Shown in pieces: positions 1-5,503 of a stretch of DNA of 5,503 nt. Source of the DNA: Gammaproteobacteria bacterium (GTDB taxonomy: Bacteria; Pseudomonadota; Gammaproteobacteria; Pseudomonadales; Oleiphilaceae). A program made the translations under genes and the position numbers. Below the pieces are notes generated by a model. That model was given only the letters and a program-made list of their open reading frames with translations. It was not told the origin of the DNA and searched no databases. Position 1 is the stretch's first letter. Every line of letters starts with the position of its first letter. The stretch spans positions 1 to 5,503 of the forward strand of contig RFIV01000078.1 of the NCBI GenBank assembly GCA_003695085.1. The letters are read 5' to 3'.

Positions 1-431
1 CCCTTGATCGAGGTGTTGGAGCAGCGATCCTCCAGTTCGTCATTCTTCTGTTCCAGCTCGAAGAGTCGAAAGGCCCGGTTGACAACGAAATTGAGGATTT
101 CCGCGTCCACGGGCTTTTGGTAGAAGTCACATGCGCCCATGCCCACTGCCTTGACGGCGTAGTCTCTTTCTTCCCGGCCGGTAACCACGATGACTTTTGT
201 CCGGGGGGCGAGGGCAAGAATATCCTGAAGCAGTTTGAAGCCTTCGGTGGCGCCGCCCGGATCCGGGGGCAGTCCGAGGTCAAGCGTGACGACCTGAGGT
301 TCAGTGCGTCGTAGCAGAGAAAGTGCGCTGTCCCGGTCTTCCGCCACTTCGACATCGATCTCATCGAAGCACCAGCGCATTTGGCTTTGAAGCCCTTCGT
401 CATCCTCGACGATCAGGAGTTTCTTGTTCAC
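1..431 (-). CDS. prsR: PEP-CTERM system response regulator PrsR, N-terminal receiver part (3' end outside window)
   Basis: This is the first 143 codons of a NtrC-type response regulator. What is visible is a CheY-like receiver domain. It has an acidic pocket (E9, D10, D11), phospho-acceptor D51 in VVTLDLGLPPDP, the switch Thr T84 in VIVVTG, and invariant K106 in FYQKP, followed by a helical linker (about 115-140). The LDLGLPPDPGG-TEG loop and the FYQKP motif are typical of the PrsR family, whose full-length members continue with a sigma-54-interacting AAA+ domain and a Fis-type helix-turn-helix. That part lies beyond the window edge. The inferred role is to be phosphorylated by the PrsK encoded just upstream and to activate RpoN-dependent PEP-CTERM/exopolysaccharide genes in the cytoplasm. 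I chose the GTG at 431 because a good Shine-Dalgarno stands 7 bases before it and the protein then begins MNKKLLIVEDD. An in-frame ATG at 458 would add nine residues but has a poor Shine-Dalgarno. Confidence 0.92.
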   Translation of the reverse strand, partial: MNKKLLIVEDDEGLQSQMRWCFDEIDVEVAEDRDSALSLLRRTEPQVVTLDLGLPPDPGGATEGFKLLQDILALAPRTKVIVVTGREERDYAVKAVGMGACDFYQKPVDAEILNFVVNRAFRLFELEQKNDELEDRCSNTSIK

Positions 432-438
432 GGCTGCA

Positions 439-443
439 TCCCT
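439..443 (-). promoter_or_regulatory. Ribosome binding site supporting the GTG start of prsR
   Basis: On the minus strand AGGGA lies 7 bases before the GTG at 431. The competing in-frame ATG at 458 has only a weak TGAAG-like sequence upstream. This decides the start in favour of GTG, although comparison with homologues could overturn it. Confidence 0.55.
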
Positions 444-460
444 GATGACTGTAACCATTT

Positions 461-488
461 ATTGCTTCAGTGTAACAGCATGTGTCAA
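461..488 (-). promoter_or_regulatory. Possible sigma-70 promoter for prsR
   Basis: On the minus strand a perfect -35 hexamer, TTGACA (488-483), is followed after 16 bases by AGCAAT (466-461). That matches the -10 consensus at only three of six positions, but it has a TG one base upstream, as in extended -10 promoters. Transcription would start near 453, downstream of the alternative ATG at 458 and upstream of the GTG at 431, which fits the GTG start. The -35 box coincides with one of the TGTCAA half-sites described separately. The -10 is weak, so this stays tentative. Confidence 0.3.
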
Positions 489-530
489 ATGCGGAAAGAT
501 TTTCGACTGCGATATGTCAATATTTGACAC
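482..530. repeat. Cluster of TGTCAA half-sites with a palindrome in the prsK-prsR junction
   Basis: Three copies of TGTCAA are present: 483-488 and 515-520 on the plus strand, and 524-529 in inverted orientation. The last two form the palindrome TGTCAA-TAT-TTGACA (515-529), which overlaps the prsK stop codon. The outer copies extend to a nine-base inverted repeat, GTGTCAAAT (482-490) with ATTTGACAC (522-530). The two direct copies are 32 bases apart, about three helical turns. The arrangement resembles a regulator binding region placed over the candidate prsR promoter. Which protein binds is unknown; PrsR itself is one possibility. Confidence 0.5.
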
Positions 531-2619
531 CTGCGCTGTCCGTTTGAGGGGATGCTTGATGAGCCAAACGACTGCGGGTAGGGATCTTGAGCGTAAAAAT
601 GCTGCCGACGCCCACTTCGCTCGACACTTCCATGTCACCGCCCATGCGACTCAGAAACGCCTTGCTCTGGTAAACGCCAATGCCCATTCCGGATACGCCC
701 TTTGTACTGGCAAAGGGTCGGAACAGTTCGTTCTGGACAAAGTCCGGATCCATGCCCTTGCCATTATCCTGTATGAAGACCACGACCCAACCCGGGCTTT
801 GTTTGACCGACACCTGTATTTCACCATCCTTGGGGGTGGCATCCTGCGCATTGGTAATAATATGGGTGAACACCGACTTGAGCTGTCCAGCGTCGGCGAC
901 GGTTAACGCGGGGCGAAGTTCACCCGAGAGCTCCGGAGCAGGCTGACGCTTGGCGGCTTCTGTGACGGCCTCTCGCAAAATCCGGATGATGTCCACCTCC
1001 CGGCGGTGCTCCTGTTGTACAGGTTTGCGGACTTGCTCGACGATCCGGGACATTTTTTGTACCGCGTGCGAGGTGGTCTTGAGCATGTCATCGATGAAGG
1101 CCGGATTGCTCTTGTGTCGCTCTGCGTTTTTCAACAGTAGAGACAGTTGGGCAATGATGGTTTTGAGGTCGTGAACCAGAAAGGCAGACGCCTGGGATAC
1201 CGCTTCGAACTGGCGCGCTGACGTCAGGGCCTGTTGTGCATTGTAAAGAGCAAGGTAGCTGGTGGCCTGACGCGCGACGATTCTCAGCAGGTCATAGTTT
1301 TCCCAGTTGAGCGCTTGTTCAACGATTGGTTTTTGAAGCACGACCAGACCAATGAGGCCTTCAGGCGTGTGAAGCGGTATGATGAGCCACGGGTCCTGCG
1401 AGGCCCAGATGGGTTCGGGGATTTCCATCAGATGGTAGCGGGTGGGATCATGCTCGTATTCTTCCAGGTTCACGATCCAGTCACGCTCCTGAAAGTACAC
1501 GAGAATATCTGCGTCAGCATCAATGGTGCCATGTCGTGGCAGGGGCTGGTTGACCGCGCGGCGGGCATCGAAGTGCCCTTTTTCGTTCATCAGCCAGAGC
1601 ATGCCGCCCGGGCTTGAAACAGTTTGCGCCAGCACGTTGATCACGGCGCTGTCCATGTCTTCTTCGACCAGTGAAAGTTGCCTTGTGGCTTTCAGCCATT
1701 CATCCCGGTAGTCATACTTGTAATCGAAAAAGTGCTTGCCAAGGAAAATCTGTATTCTTGCTCGCATGCGCGCGGAGGTGGCAACAAGAAGCAGTGCGAC
1801 TGTGGCGATGGCCATGATGAACACGGCCGCGGTATCCGACCAGCCTGTGCCGTAAGCCTGAACCAGCCAGGCGGCCAGTGCGACGAAGATCAGATAAAGA
1901 CCGGCGAGCACCATGACTGTACCCCGGAACACAAACTCCCTTGAAATCTGAACGCCCAGTGGCTGGCGTTTGGCATTGATCAGCGTCAGCCCGATCAGGG
2001 GAGAGAGCAGGGCATGGATAGCGCCACGCGCATCCCACAGAACAGGCGAGATGGCGTTTTGCATCATGGCGTCGGTATAGAGCGCGCCGTCGTAGATAAA
2101 GAAGCCGGCCAGCGCAATCCCCAGGAATTTGGTGCCCGAGCGATTGAATCCCCGGACGTTGGTCCAGACCTGTTCCAGAAGAATCAACCCCATCAACGAG
2201 AGCGCCAGGTGGCAGACGATAAGCAGCTGAGCACTGATGTAGTGGGACGCCGAGCCATAGGCTCGCAGTGCGCCGGCGGCAAGCATTACCAGTATGAGAC
2301 CGTACACACCCAATGCCAGCTGGCGGCGAGCACCGGATTGCTGGCTCAGGTCCCGCACCCGTATGCCGAGCAGGCTGAAAAGCACACGCATCCAGGCGGC
2401 GTTATGGATCACTTCCAGGCTGTAGCGGGCTTCAAAGGGAATGGCCAGCCCTATTTGCTGCAGGGCGATGAGCAGCGACCATATTGCTGTGAGTGTGCAG
2501 GCGGTAATGAGAGCGTGATCGGTATGTCGCGCGTACCGGCTGCGAATAAAGAAAATGGCCAGTATCAGATAGGCAAGGGTGCCCAGCAGATGACTAACAG
2601 CACCAAACGGAATACTCAT
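517..2619 (-). CDS. prsK: XrtA/PEP-CTERM system histidine kinase PrsK
   Basis: A complete 700-residue membrane sensor kinase, about the length expected for PrsK. Residues 7-281 hold roughly eight or nine hydrophobic segments (for example 7-25, 36-56, 101-121, 128-148, 165-181, 233-253, 263-281). A GAF-like region follows (about 315-460), then the dimerisation helix with phospho-acceptor H483 in FLVHDLKT, and a HATPase domain: N-box N590 (ITNAQDA), G1 box DNGKGM (618-623), F-box FRPF (633-636) and G2 box GMGIG (644-648). D484-x-x-T487 after the histidine fits the motif needed for phosphatase activity, so the protein probably both phosphorylates and dephosphorylates its partner, inferred to be the downstream PrsR. 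In this family the kinase sits in the inner membrane and controls exosortase-sorted protein and exopolysaccharide genes; the signal is not known. The ATG at 2619 is preceded by a weak GAAG five bases away, so translation may depend on the small ORF ending 33 bases upstream. Confidence 0.93.
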   Translation of the reverse strand: MSIPFGAVSHLLGTLAYLILAIFFIRSRYARHTDHALITACTLTAIWSLLIALQQIGLAIPFEARYSLEVIHNAAWMRVLFSLLGIRVRDLSQQSGARRQLALGVYGLILVMLAAGALRAYGSASHYISAQLLIVCHLALSLMGLILLEQVWTNVRGFNRSGTKFLGIALAGFFIYDGALYTDAMMQNAISPVLWDARGAIHALLSPLIGLTLINAKRQPLGVQISREFVFRGTVMVLAGLYLIFVALAAWLVQAYGTGWSDTAAVFIMAIATVALLLVATSARMRARIQIFLGKHFFDYKYDYRDEWLKATRQLSLVEEDMDSAVINVLAQTVSSPGGMLWLMNEKGHFDARRAVNQPLPRHGTIDADADILVYFQERDWIVNLEEYEHDPTRYHLMEIPEPIWASQDPWLIIPLHTPEGLIGLVVLQKPIVEQALNWENYDLLRIVARQATSYLALYNAQQALTSARQFEAVSQASAFLVHDLKTIIAQLSLLLKNAERHKSNPAFIDDMLKTTSHAVQKMSRIVEQVRKPVQQEHRREVDIIRILREAVTEAAKRQPAPELSGELRPALTVADAGQLKSVFTHIITNAQDATPKDGEIQVSVKQSPGWVVVFIQDNGKGMDPDFVQNELFRPFASTKGVSGMGIGVYQSKAFLSRMGGDMEVSSEVGVGSIFTLKIPTRSRLAHQASPQTDSAGVKY

Positions 2620-2652
2620 GTGTCTTCAACATCCCTGACGACTCGCTCCTGT

Positions 2653-2892
2653 TCAGGAAGAGACAGATTCATCCAGTATGCTGAAGGAAACAAAGGCTGT
2701 AAACATGAAAACCGAAAGCCCCCAGGCCGGATCGGGAAACAGCAGCATGCCGGAAAGAGCGCCGCACCAGACTTTGCACAGAAGCTTTAGTCGACGACGG
2801 TAGGCGGGATGACGGCGGCGCAGGACGGACTCTGCCTGGCAGTCGAGCACTGGCAGACCATACGTCAGGCAGATGAGATTGTTGAACCACAT
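2653..2892 (-). CDS. Hypothetical small membrane protein (79 residues)
   Basis: Not recognised. The ORF fits the space between the SDR gene (58 bases upstream) and prsK (33 bases downstream), on the same strand. It has a strong purine-rich Shine-Dalgarno, GAGGGGG, 9 bases before the ATG. The product has a short hydrophobic start, a very basic segment (R25-R27, R32-R34, K36, K40) and then two hydrophobic stretches (about 41-52 and 56-73) separated by FPDP. This suggests a helical hairpin in the inner membrane, with the basic part inside by the positive-inside rule. It has four cysteines (8, 18, 39, 43). Location and orientation suggest co-transcription with prsK, so a role as a small accessory of the sensor kinase can be imagined but is not shown. 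An overlapping ORF in another minus-strand frame (2669-2902) lacks such features and is less likely. Confidence 0.58.
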   Translation of the reverse strand: MWFNNLICLTYGLPVLDCQAESVLRRRHPAYRRRLKLLCKVWCGALSGMLLFPDPAWGLSVFMFTAFVSFSILDESVSS

Positions 2893-2944
2893 GATCGGGC
2901 ACCCCCTCTATCCATATACTGCAGTATAGATGGGATACCCGATC
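2893..2944 (-). promoter_or_regulatory. Structured leader with the Shine-Dalgarno in a bulge, before the small ORF
   Basis: A nested dyad fills the leader of the 79-codon ORF. The outer arms GATCGGG and CCCGATC (2893-2899 and 2938-2944) are a perfect 7-bp match that abuts the ATG. The inner part centres on the 14-bp palindrome TATACTGCAGTATA (2915-2928) and continues with CCA/TGG and TAT/ATA pairings separated by small bulges, giving about 11 bp with a four-base loop. In the minus-strand RNA the segment between inner and outer stems on the 3' side is a nine-base bulge holding the Shine-Dalgarno (2902-2908). It could control translation, or at DNA level be an operator. There is no T-run after it, so it is not a normal intrinsic terminator. 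Confidence 0.45.
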
Positions 2945-2950
2945 TGCCAG

Positions 2951-3913
2951 TCAGTTTTTCTGGCTGCGGTAGTAGCGGAAGATTTCCCCGAGATTGTAAT
3001 GGCAGCGGAAGCCGAACGTTTCGCGGAAGCGACTGCCGTCAATGACAACCGGATACTTGAAGTAATTGATCAGGTAGGGGGGGAAGGACTTGAGCCCGAG
3101 AATTCTCGCCAGCGTGCGCGGCAGGACGGGCGGGACGCCGGGTATGGGGATACGCATGCAGCCCGCCTGAAGCAGGGCTTCCTGGTAGGCGACACAGTCG
3201 TCCGGCGCAACATTGTAGATGCCCTTCTTGTTTTTCTCGAAGGCGGTGACAACCGCCTGGGCCATATCCTCGATGTGAATGAACTGCATCATGGGGGAAA
3301 AGCCGGCGAGCACCGGTGCGTAGTGCGATCCCAGTAGTGAAGACATGGTGTTCTTGACGCCTGGACCCACGATGTTGCATGGCCGCAGGACCGTGATATT
3401 CAGCTTCGGATAGCGCCAGAAGTTGATACTGGCCAGATTTTCAAGCTCCACGGAATCGACCAGATCCATGGTCAGTTCTGCTGCTTTCAGTGGCGAAGAT
3501 TCGTCCATCAGGGCCGGGTTGTACGCGTGAGCACCATAAACGTGATACGTGGACAGTATCAGCGTGCGCGATACGCCGTACTTGTGCCCCAGATCCAGCA
3601 GGCGCTGCGTGCCCAATACGTTCATGTTGTATCGGCTGCTGCGATTGCTCTGACTCGACATGATTCGTCCGAGGTGCACGATGCCCCCGGGATGGTGATT
3701 GCGGAAAATGTCTTCGAAACCACGCTTGTTGGCGTCTATCCGGTAGCTGGGGATATCCTCGCCCAGGTAGACCTGTTCACGAAAGTCCACGGCTACAACC
3801 GGGTAGCCCTTTTCCTGCAACAGGAGGATGACCTTTTGCGCCAGTGCACCGGCTGCTCCGGTGACCAGTATGGGTTTGCGAGCTCGGGGGGCGGTGGTTG
3901 GTTTGCGAGCCAT
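2951..3913 (-). CDS. SDR-superfamily NAD-dependent epimerase/dehydratase-like protein (atypical active site)
   Basis: A 320-residue extended-SDR protein. A basic, proline-rich start (residues 2-14) precedes the nucleotide-binding Rossmann motif TGAAGALA (18-25). D43 after the second strand suits NAD(P) ribose binding, and D60 the adenine contact. The STYHVYG strand (121-127) corresponds to the SDR active-site serine region, LRPCNIVGPG (176-185) to the substrate-side RP loop, and FIHIEDMAQA (211-220) to the conserved HxxD segment. The usual YxxxK pair is not visible where it should be: residues 144-160 contain neither Tyr nor Lys. Binding of a nucleotide cofactor is likely, but ordinary epimerase chemistry is doubtful, and the substrate (sugar nucleotide, or lipid-linked sugar or sterol-like ligand) cannot be named. 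The start ATG shares one base with the stop of the acyltransferase gene, and GAGGG lies 9 bases upstream, so the two are probably translationally coupled and work together. Confidence 0.85.
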   Translation of the reverse strand: MARKPTTAPRARKPILVTGAAGALAQKVILLLQEKGYPVVAVDFREQVYLGEDIPSYRIDANKRGFEDIFRNHHPGGIVHLGRIMSSQSNRSSRYNMNVLGTQRLLDLGHKYGVSRTLILSTYHVYGAHAYNPALMDESSPLKAAELTMDLVDSVELENLASINFWRYPKLNITVLRPCNIVGPGVKNTMSSLLGSHYAPVLAGFSPMMQFIHIEDMAQAVVTAFEKNKKGIYNVAPDDCVAYQEALLQAGCMRIPIPGVPPVLPRTLARILGLKSFPPYLINYFKYPVVIDGSRFRETFGFRCHYNLGEIFRYYRSQKN

Positions 3914-4728
3914 CAGAAAATACCCTCCCGCTCGGCCAGTCCCTTGTCAATCAGGCGGCTGATCTCGCTCTTGACCTGGGCGACATAGTCCGCCACCTGC
4001 TCCTCGGGCAGATCCTCGCCTTCAAATCGCATGGGCTCACCAAAATTCAGAATAACCCTGGCCGGCAATACGGCTGGCAGGGCGACCGGCACATAGGGCA
4101 CACCCAGCATACGGGCCAGGGGCTTGATATTGCCGATGGCCGGAATGGTTTCTTCGCAGCCCACGACTCCCACGGGTACGATCGGGGTGTTGTGCTGAAT
4201 GGCCAGATGCATGAAGCCATGACCAAAGCGTTTGAGCTGGTAGCGATCCTTGTACAGTTTGCCGGAGCCGCGGATGCCTTCCGGAAAAACAATGATCGCC
4301 TCACCCCGCTGCAGCATCTTGGCGCAGTTCACCGGGTCGCCCAGCACTGCACCACATTGGTTGAGCAGGTTTCCCAGCCAGGGAACAGTGGGGAAGAAAC
4401 GTTCTATCATCGCCCGGGCGGCTCTGGGCCGTTCGGGGCGCGTGGCCAGCGCGTAGCCGATCAGCAGGCCGTCGATGGGCAGTTGGCCGCTGTGGTTGGC
4501 AATCAGAAGCACCGGGCCGTCTGCAGGGACGTTTTCGATGCCGTGAACGACCGTTCGGAAGTACTTCTCGTAGAAAGGCTTGAACAGGGCTGCGGCAATC
4601 TTGTAGGTTTCAACATTGAAGCCCCAGGGATCGTAGCCCATTTCGCCCACGGGTTTTTCGGTGGTGTCCAGCTGCTTGTCCAGGCTGGGTGGCACCAGCC
4701 AGGATTTGATGCGTGATCTGAGTGACAT
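3913..4728 (-). CDS. Lysophospholipid acyltransferase family protein (PlsC/MGAT-like)
   Basis: A 271-residue membrane-associated acyltransferase, expected to move an acyl chain from acyl-CoA or acyl-ACP to a hydroxyl of a glycerolipid or related acceptor. Motif I is NHSGQLPID, with H79 and D86 six residues apart rather than the four of classical PlsC (HX4D). That spacing resembles the MGAT-like branch of the LPLAT superfamily. Block III is FPEGIRGSGK (148-157) and block IV is the IVPVG strand (183-187). No clear N-terminal transmembrane helix is seen, so peripheral attachment through hydrophobic surfaces is likely. The ATG at 4728 has AGGA seven bases upstream. The stop overlaps the start of the SDR gene by one base. 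I recall a similar acyltransferase/epimerase neighbour pair in mycobacteria (Rv0501-Rv0502), which would support a conserved joint function, but this is from memory. The substrate is unknown. Confidence 0.87.
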   Translation of the reverse strand: MSLRSRIKSWLVPPSLDKQLDTTEKPVGEMGYDPWGFNVETYKIAAALFKPFYEKYFRTVVHGIENVPADGPVLLIANHSGQLPIDGLLIGYALATRPERPRAARAMIERFFPTVPWLGNLLNQCGAVLGDPVNCAKMLQRGEAIIVFPEGIRGSGKLYKDRYQLKRFGHGFMHLAIQHNTPIVPVGVVGCEETIPAIGNIKPLARMLGVPYVPVALPAVLPARVILNFGEPMRFEGEDLPEEQVADYVAQVKSEISRLIDKGLAEREGIF

Positions 4729-4778
4729 GTGTCCGTCCTGTTTACAGCGTCCCGAATGTTATCTTTTGTAATGAGCGC

Positions 4779-4807
4779 ATTGTGCAAAGCCGTTGGGGTA
4801 TTTGCAA
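4779..4807 (-). promoter_or_regulatory. Possible sigma-70 promoter for the acyltransferase-SDR genes
   Basis: In the 106-bp gap after the hydrolase gene, the minus strand has TTGCAA (4807-4802) and, after 17 bases, CACAAT (4784-4779). Each matches consensus at four of six positions. The gap is AT-richer than the flanking genes, as promoters often are. A second, poorer pairing (TTGCAC with GATAAC, spacer 18) lies just downstream. No hairpin with a T-run was seen here, so read-through from the hydrolase gene is also possible. Confidence 0.3.
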
Positions 4808-4834
4808 CTGAATTGCGGTCATTTACGGAACGAC

Positions 4835-5503
4835 TCATTCGAAACGACTGGGATCCAGATCAGATTCTTCCAGGTAGAAGCCGTTTTCTTCAGCGGTCAG
4901 GCCACCCGGCTTGCCTGACCAGGGAAGGAGACGGTAGCGCATCTTGCTGTGGGAAAAGTCGATGTAAGGGTACTTGATGACATCGAAATAGGGGGAGTAG
5001 TCGAAGTCACTGGGAACGCACAGTTTGGGGTTGCGCCGGAACAGGCGGATTTCACCTGTTTCTGACACCTTCTTCACCAGCGGCAGGATCGGGTACTGAA
5101 TCTGGGCAAACGCTTCCGCAATCATGGTGGAGCAGACCGTTTTGGTCATGGCACCGGGCCGATAATTGAACAGGGTACTGCGCCAGCGTCGCGGGAGGAT
5201 GGCCCACGGCATGAGAAATCTGAACAGGTCGACAATCTGGCGGACATTGTAGTCGGTGCCCAGCTGGCTGACTGCGTAGTCAATGACTTTCTGGGCATCG
5301 TGCCAGTTCAGCTCGCGGGGGCGGGAGAGCCGGATATGATCACGCTCGTACGCATGAAGGGGGCGGACAACCGTTCCCCGACCCAGCTCACTCTCGATAA
5401 TGAGCTGTACATCGGGCTGGCCGTCATACCAGCTCTGGATACGGCGCCTTGAAAAGGGGTTATGGACGTCATGCAGACGACCGATGTAGAGCGCCGCATG
5501 GGA
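4835..5503 (-). CDS. YiiX/YebB-like NlpC/P60-family cysteine hydrolase (5' end outside window)
   Basis: The open frame runs unbroken from the right window edge to the stop at 4835, giving 222 visible residues. An internal ATG at 5212 is not the start, since conserved sequence continues upstream of it. The order of catalytic residues is that of the circularly permuted papain-like enzymes: His first (visible residue 2, in SHAALYIG), an acidic stretch in LIIESELGRG (E37 or E39), and the nucleophile Cys last (C124, in KTVCSTMIAEAF). Between them, the YNVRQIVDLFRF segment (85-96) matches the helix that follows the LG-x-Y-[DN] turn in this family. Relatives are thought to act on amide or thioester bonds in envelope lipids or peptidoglycan, but the substrate is mostly undetermined. 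Any signal peptide or lipobox would lie beyond the edge. After C124 comes a tail of about 90 residues rich in aromatic and charged residues. Proximity to an acyltransferase and an SDR suggests an envelope-lipid context, but a possible promoter separates them. Confidence 0.82.
   Translation of the reverse strand, partial: SHAALYIGRLHDVHNPFSRRRIQSWYDGQPDVQLIIESELGRGTVVRPLHAYERDHIRLSRPRELNWHDAQKVIDYAVSQLGTDYNVRQIVDLFRFLMPWAILPRRWRSTLFNYRPGAMTKTVCSTMIAEAFAQIQYPILPLVKKVSETGEIRLFRRNPKLCVPSDFDYSPYFDVIKYPYIDFSHSKMRYRLLPWSGKPGGLTAEENGFYLEESDLDPSRFE

Noticed and set aside
424..906. 160-codon open frame on the plus strand over the end of prsK and the prsR start
   Set aside because: It lies opposite the strongly conserved ATPase domain of PrsK, and no domain is recognisable in it.
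2014..2790. 258-codon open frame on the plus strand
   Set aside because: It runs antisense through prsK and the small ORF. Its product is low in hydrophobic cores, has no recognisable motif, and is explained by the codon bias of the opposite strand.
2930..2950. TGGCAG sequence as a possible sigma-54 -24 element before the small ORF
   Set aside because: There is no GC at the required -12 spacing from the GG, so the sigma-54 pattern is not met.
2946..2964. GCCAG/CTGGC inverted repeat with a T5 run, near the end of the SDR gene
   Set aside because: The T-run lies in the loop, not after the stem, and the stem is only 5 bp inside the coding end, so it is not a credible terminator.
2930..3337. 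135-codon open frame on the plus strand inside the SDR gene
   Set aside because: Antisense to a confidently identified SDR-family gene, with no motif of its own.
3898..4716. 272-codon open frame on the plus strand
   Set aside because: It is the exact antisense shadow of the acyltransferase gene, whose catalytic motifs are clear. The antisense product shows no family features.
4503..4838. 111-codon open frame on the minus strand spanning the gap before the acyltransferase gene
   Set aside because: It overlaps the acyltransferase N-terminus in another frame, with low-complexity polar sequence and no good ribosome binding site.
5210..5212. ATG at 5212 as the start of the cysteine hydrolase
   Set aside because: The frame continues upstream to the window edge with family-specific sequence, including the catalytic His segment, so this Met is internal.

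Overview
The window is about 5.5 kb of moderately GC-rich bacterial DNA, fully packed and with every credible gene on the minus strand. Read in the direction of transcription (high to low coordinates), the order is: a YiiX/YebB-like cysteine hydrolase (5' end outside the window), a lysophospholipid acyltransferase-like protein, an atypical SDR/NAD-dependent epimerase-like protein, a 79-residue putative membrane protein, the histidine kinase PrsK, and the start of the response regulator PrsR (3' end outside the window). The PrsK-PrsR pair is the signature regulator of exosortase A (XrtA)/PEP-CTERM exopolysaccharide systems. It points to a Gram-negative proteobacterium, most likely a gammaproteobacterium, but the genus cannot be fixed from the sequence.

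Right part (2951-5503): three enzymes. The hydrolase gene ends at 4835. After a 106-bp gap with a possible sigma-70 promoter, the acyltransferase gene follows, and its stop codon shares one base with the start of the SDR gene, so those two are probably translated as a coupled pair. Together they look like an envelope-lipid or glycolipid module: the acyltransferase carries an H-x6-D active-site variant, and the SDR lacks a visible YxxxK catalytic pair.

Middle (2620-2950): the gap between the SDR and prsK is filled by a small ORF with two hydrophobic stretches. Its leader can fold into a two-part stem that places the Shine-Dalgarno sequence in a bulge directly before the start codon. This is the least explained part of the window.

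Left part (1-2619): prsK is complete at 700 codons, with a polytopic N-terminal membrane domain, a central GAF-like region and a C-terminal kinase core. prsR is present only as its receiver domain and the linker after it. The 85 bp between them hold three TGTCAA half-sites, two forming a palindrome over the prsK stop codon, plus a plausible promoter. prsR may therefore have its own regulated transcription besides read-through from prsK. In known members of this family the pair senses an unknown envelope signal and activates sigma-54 transcription of PEP-CTERM and exopolysaccharide genes. The rest of that locus, if present, should lie beyond position 1 or elsewhere in the genome.

No tRNA, rRNA, CRISPR array, insertion sequence or convincing intrinsic terminator was seen. 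No stretch over 300 bases lacks a gene.
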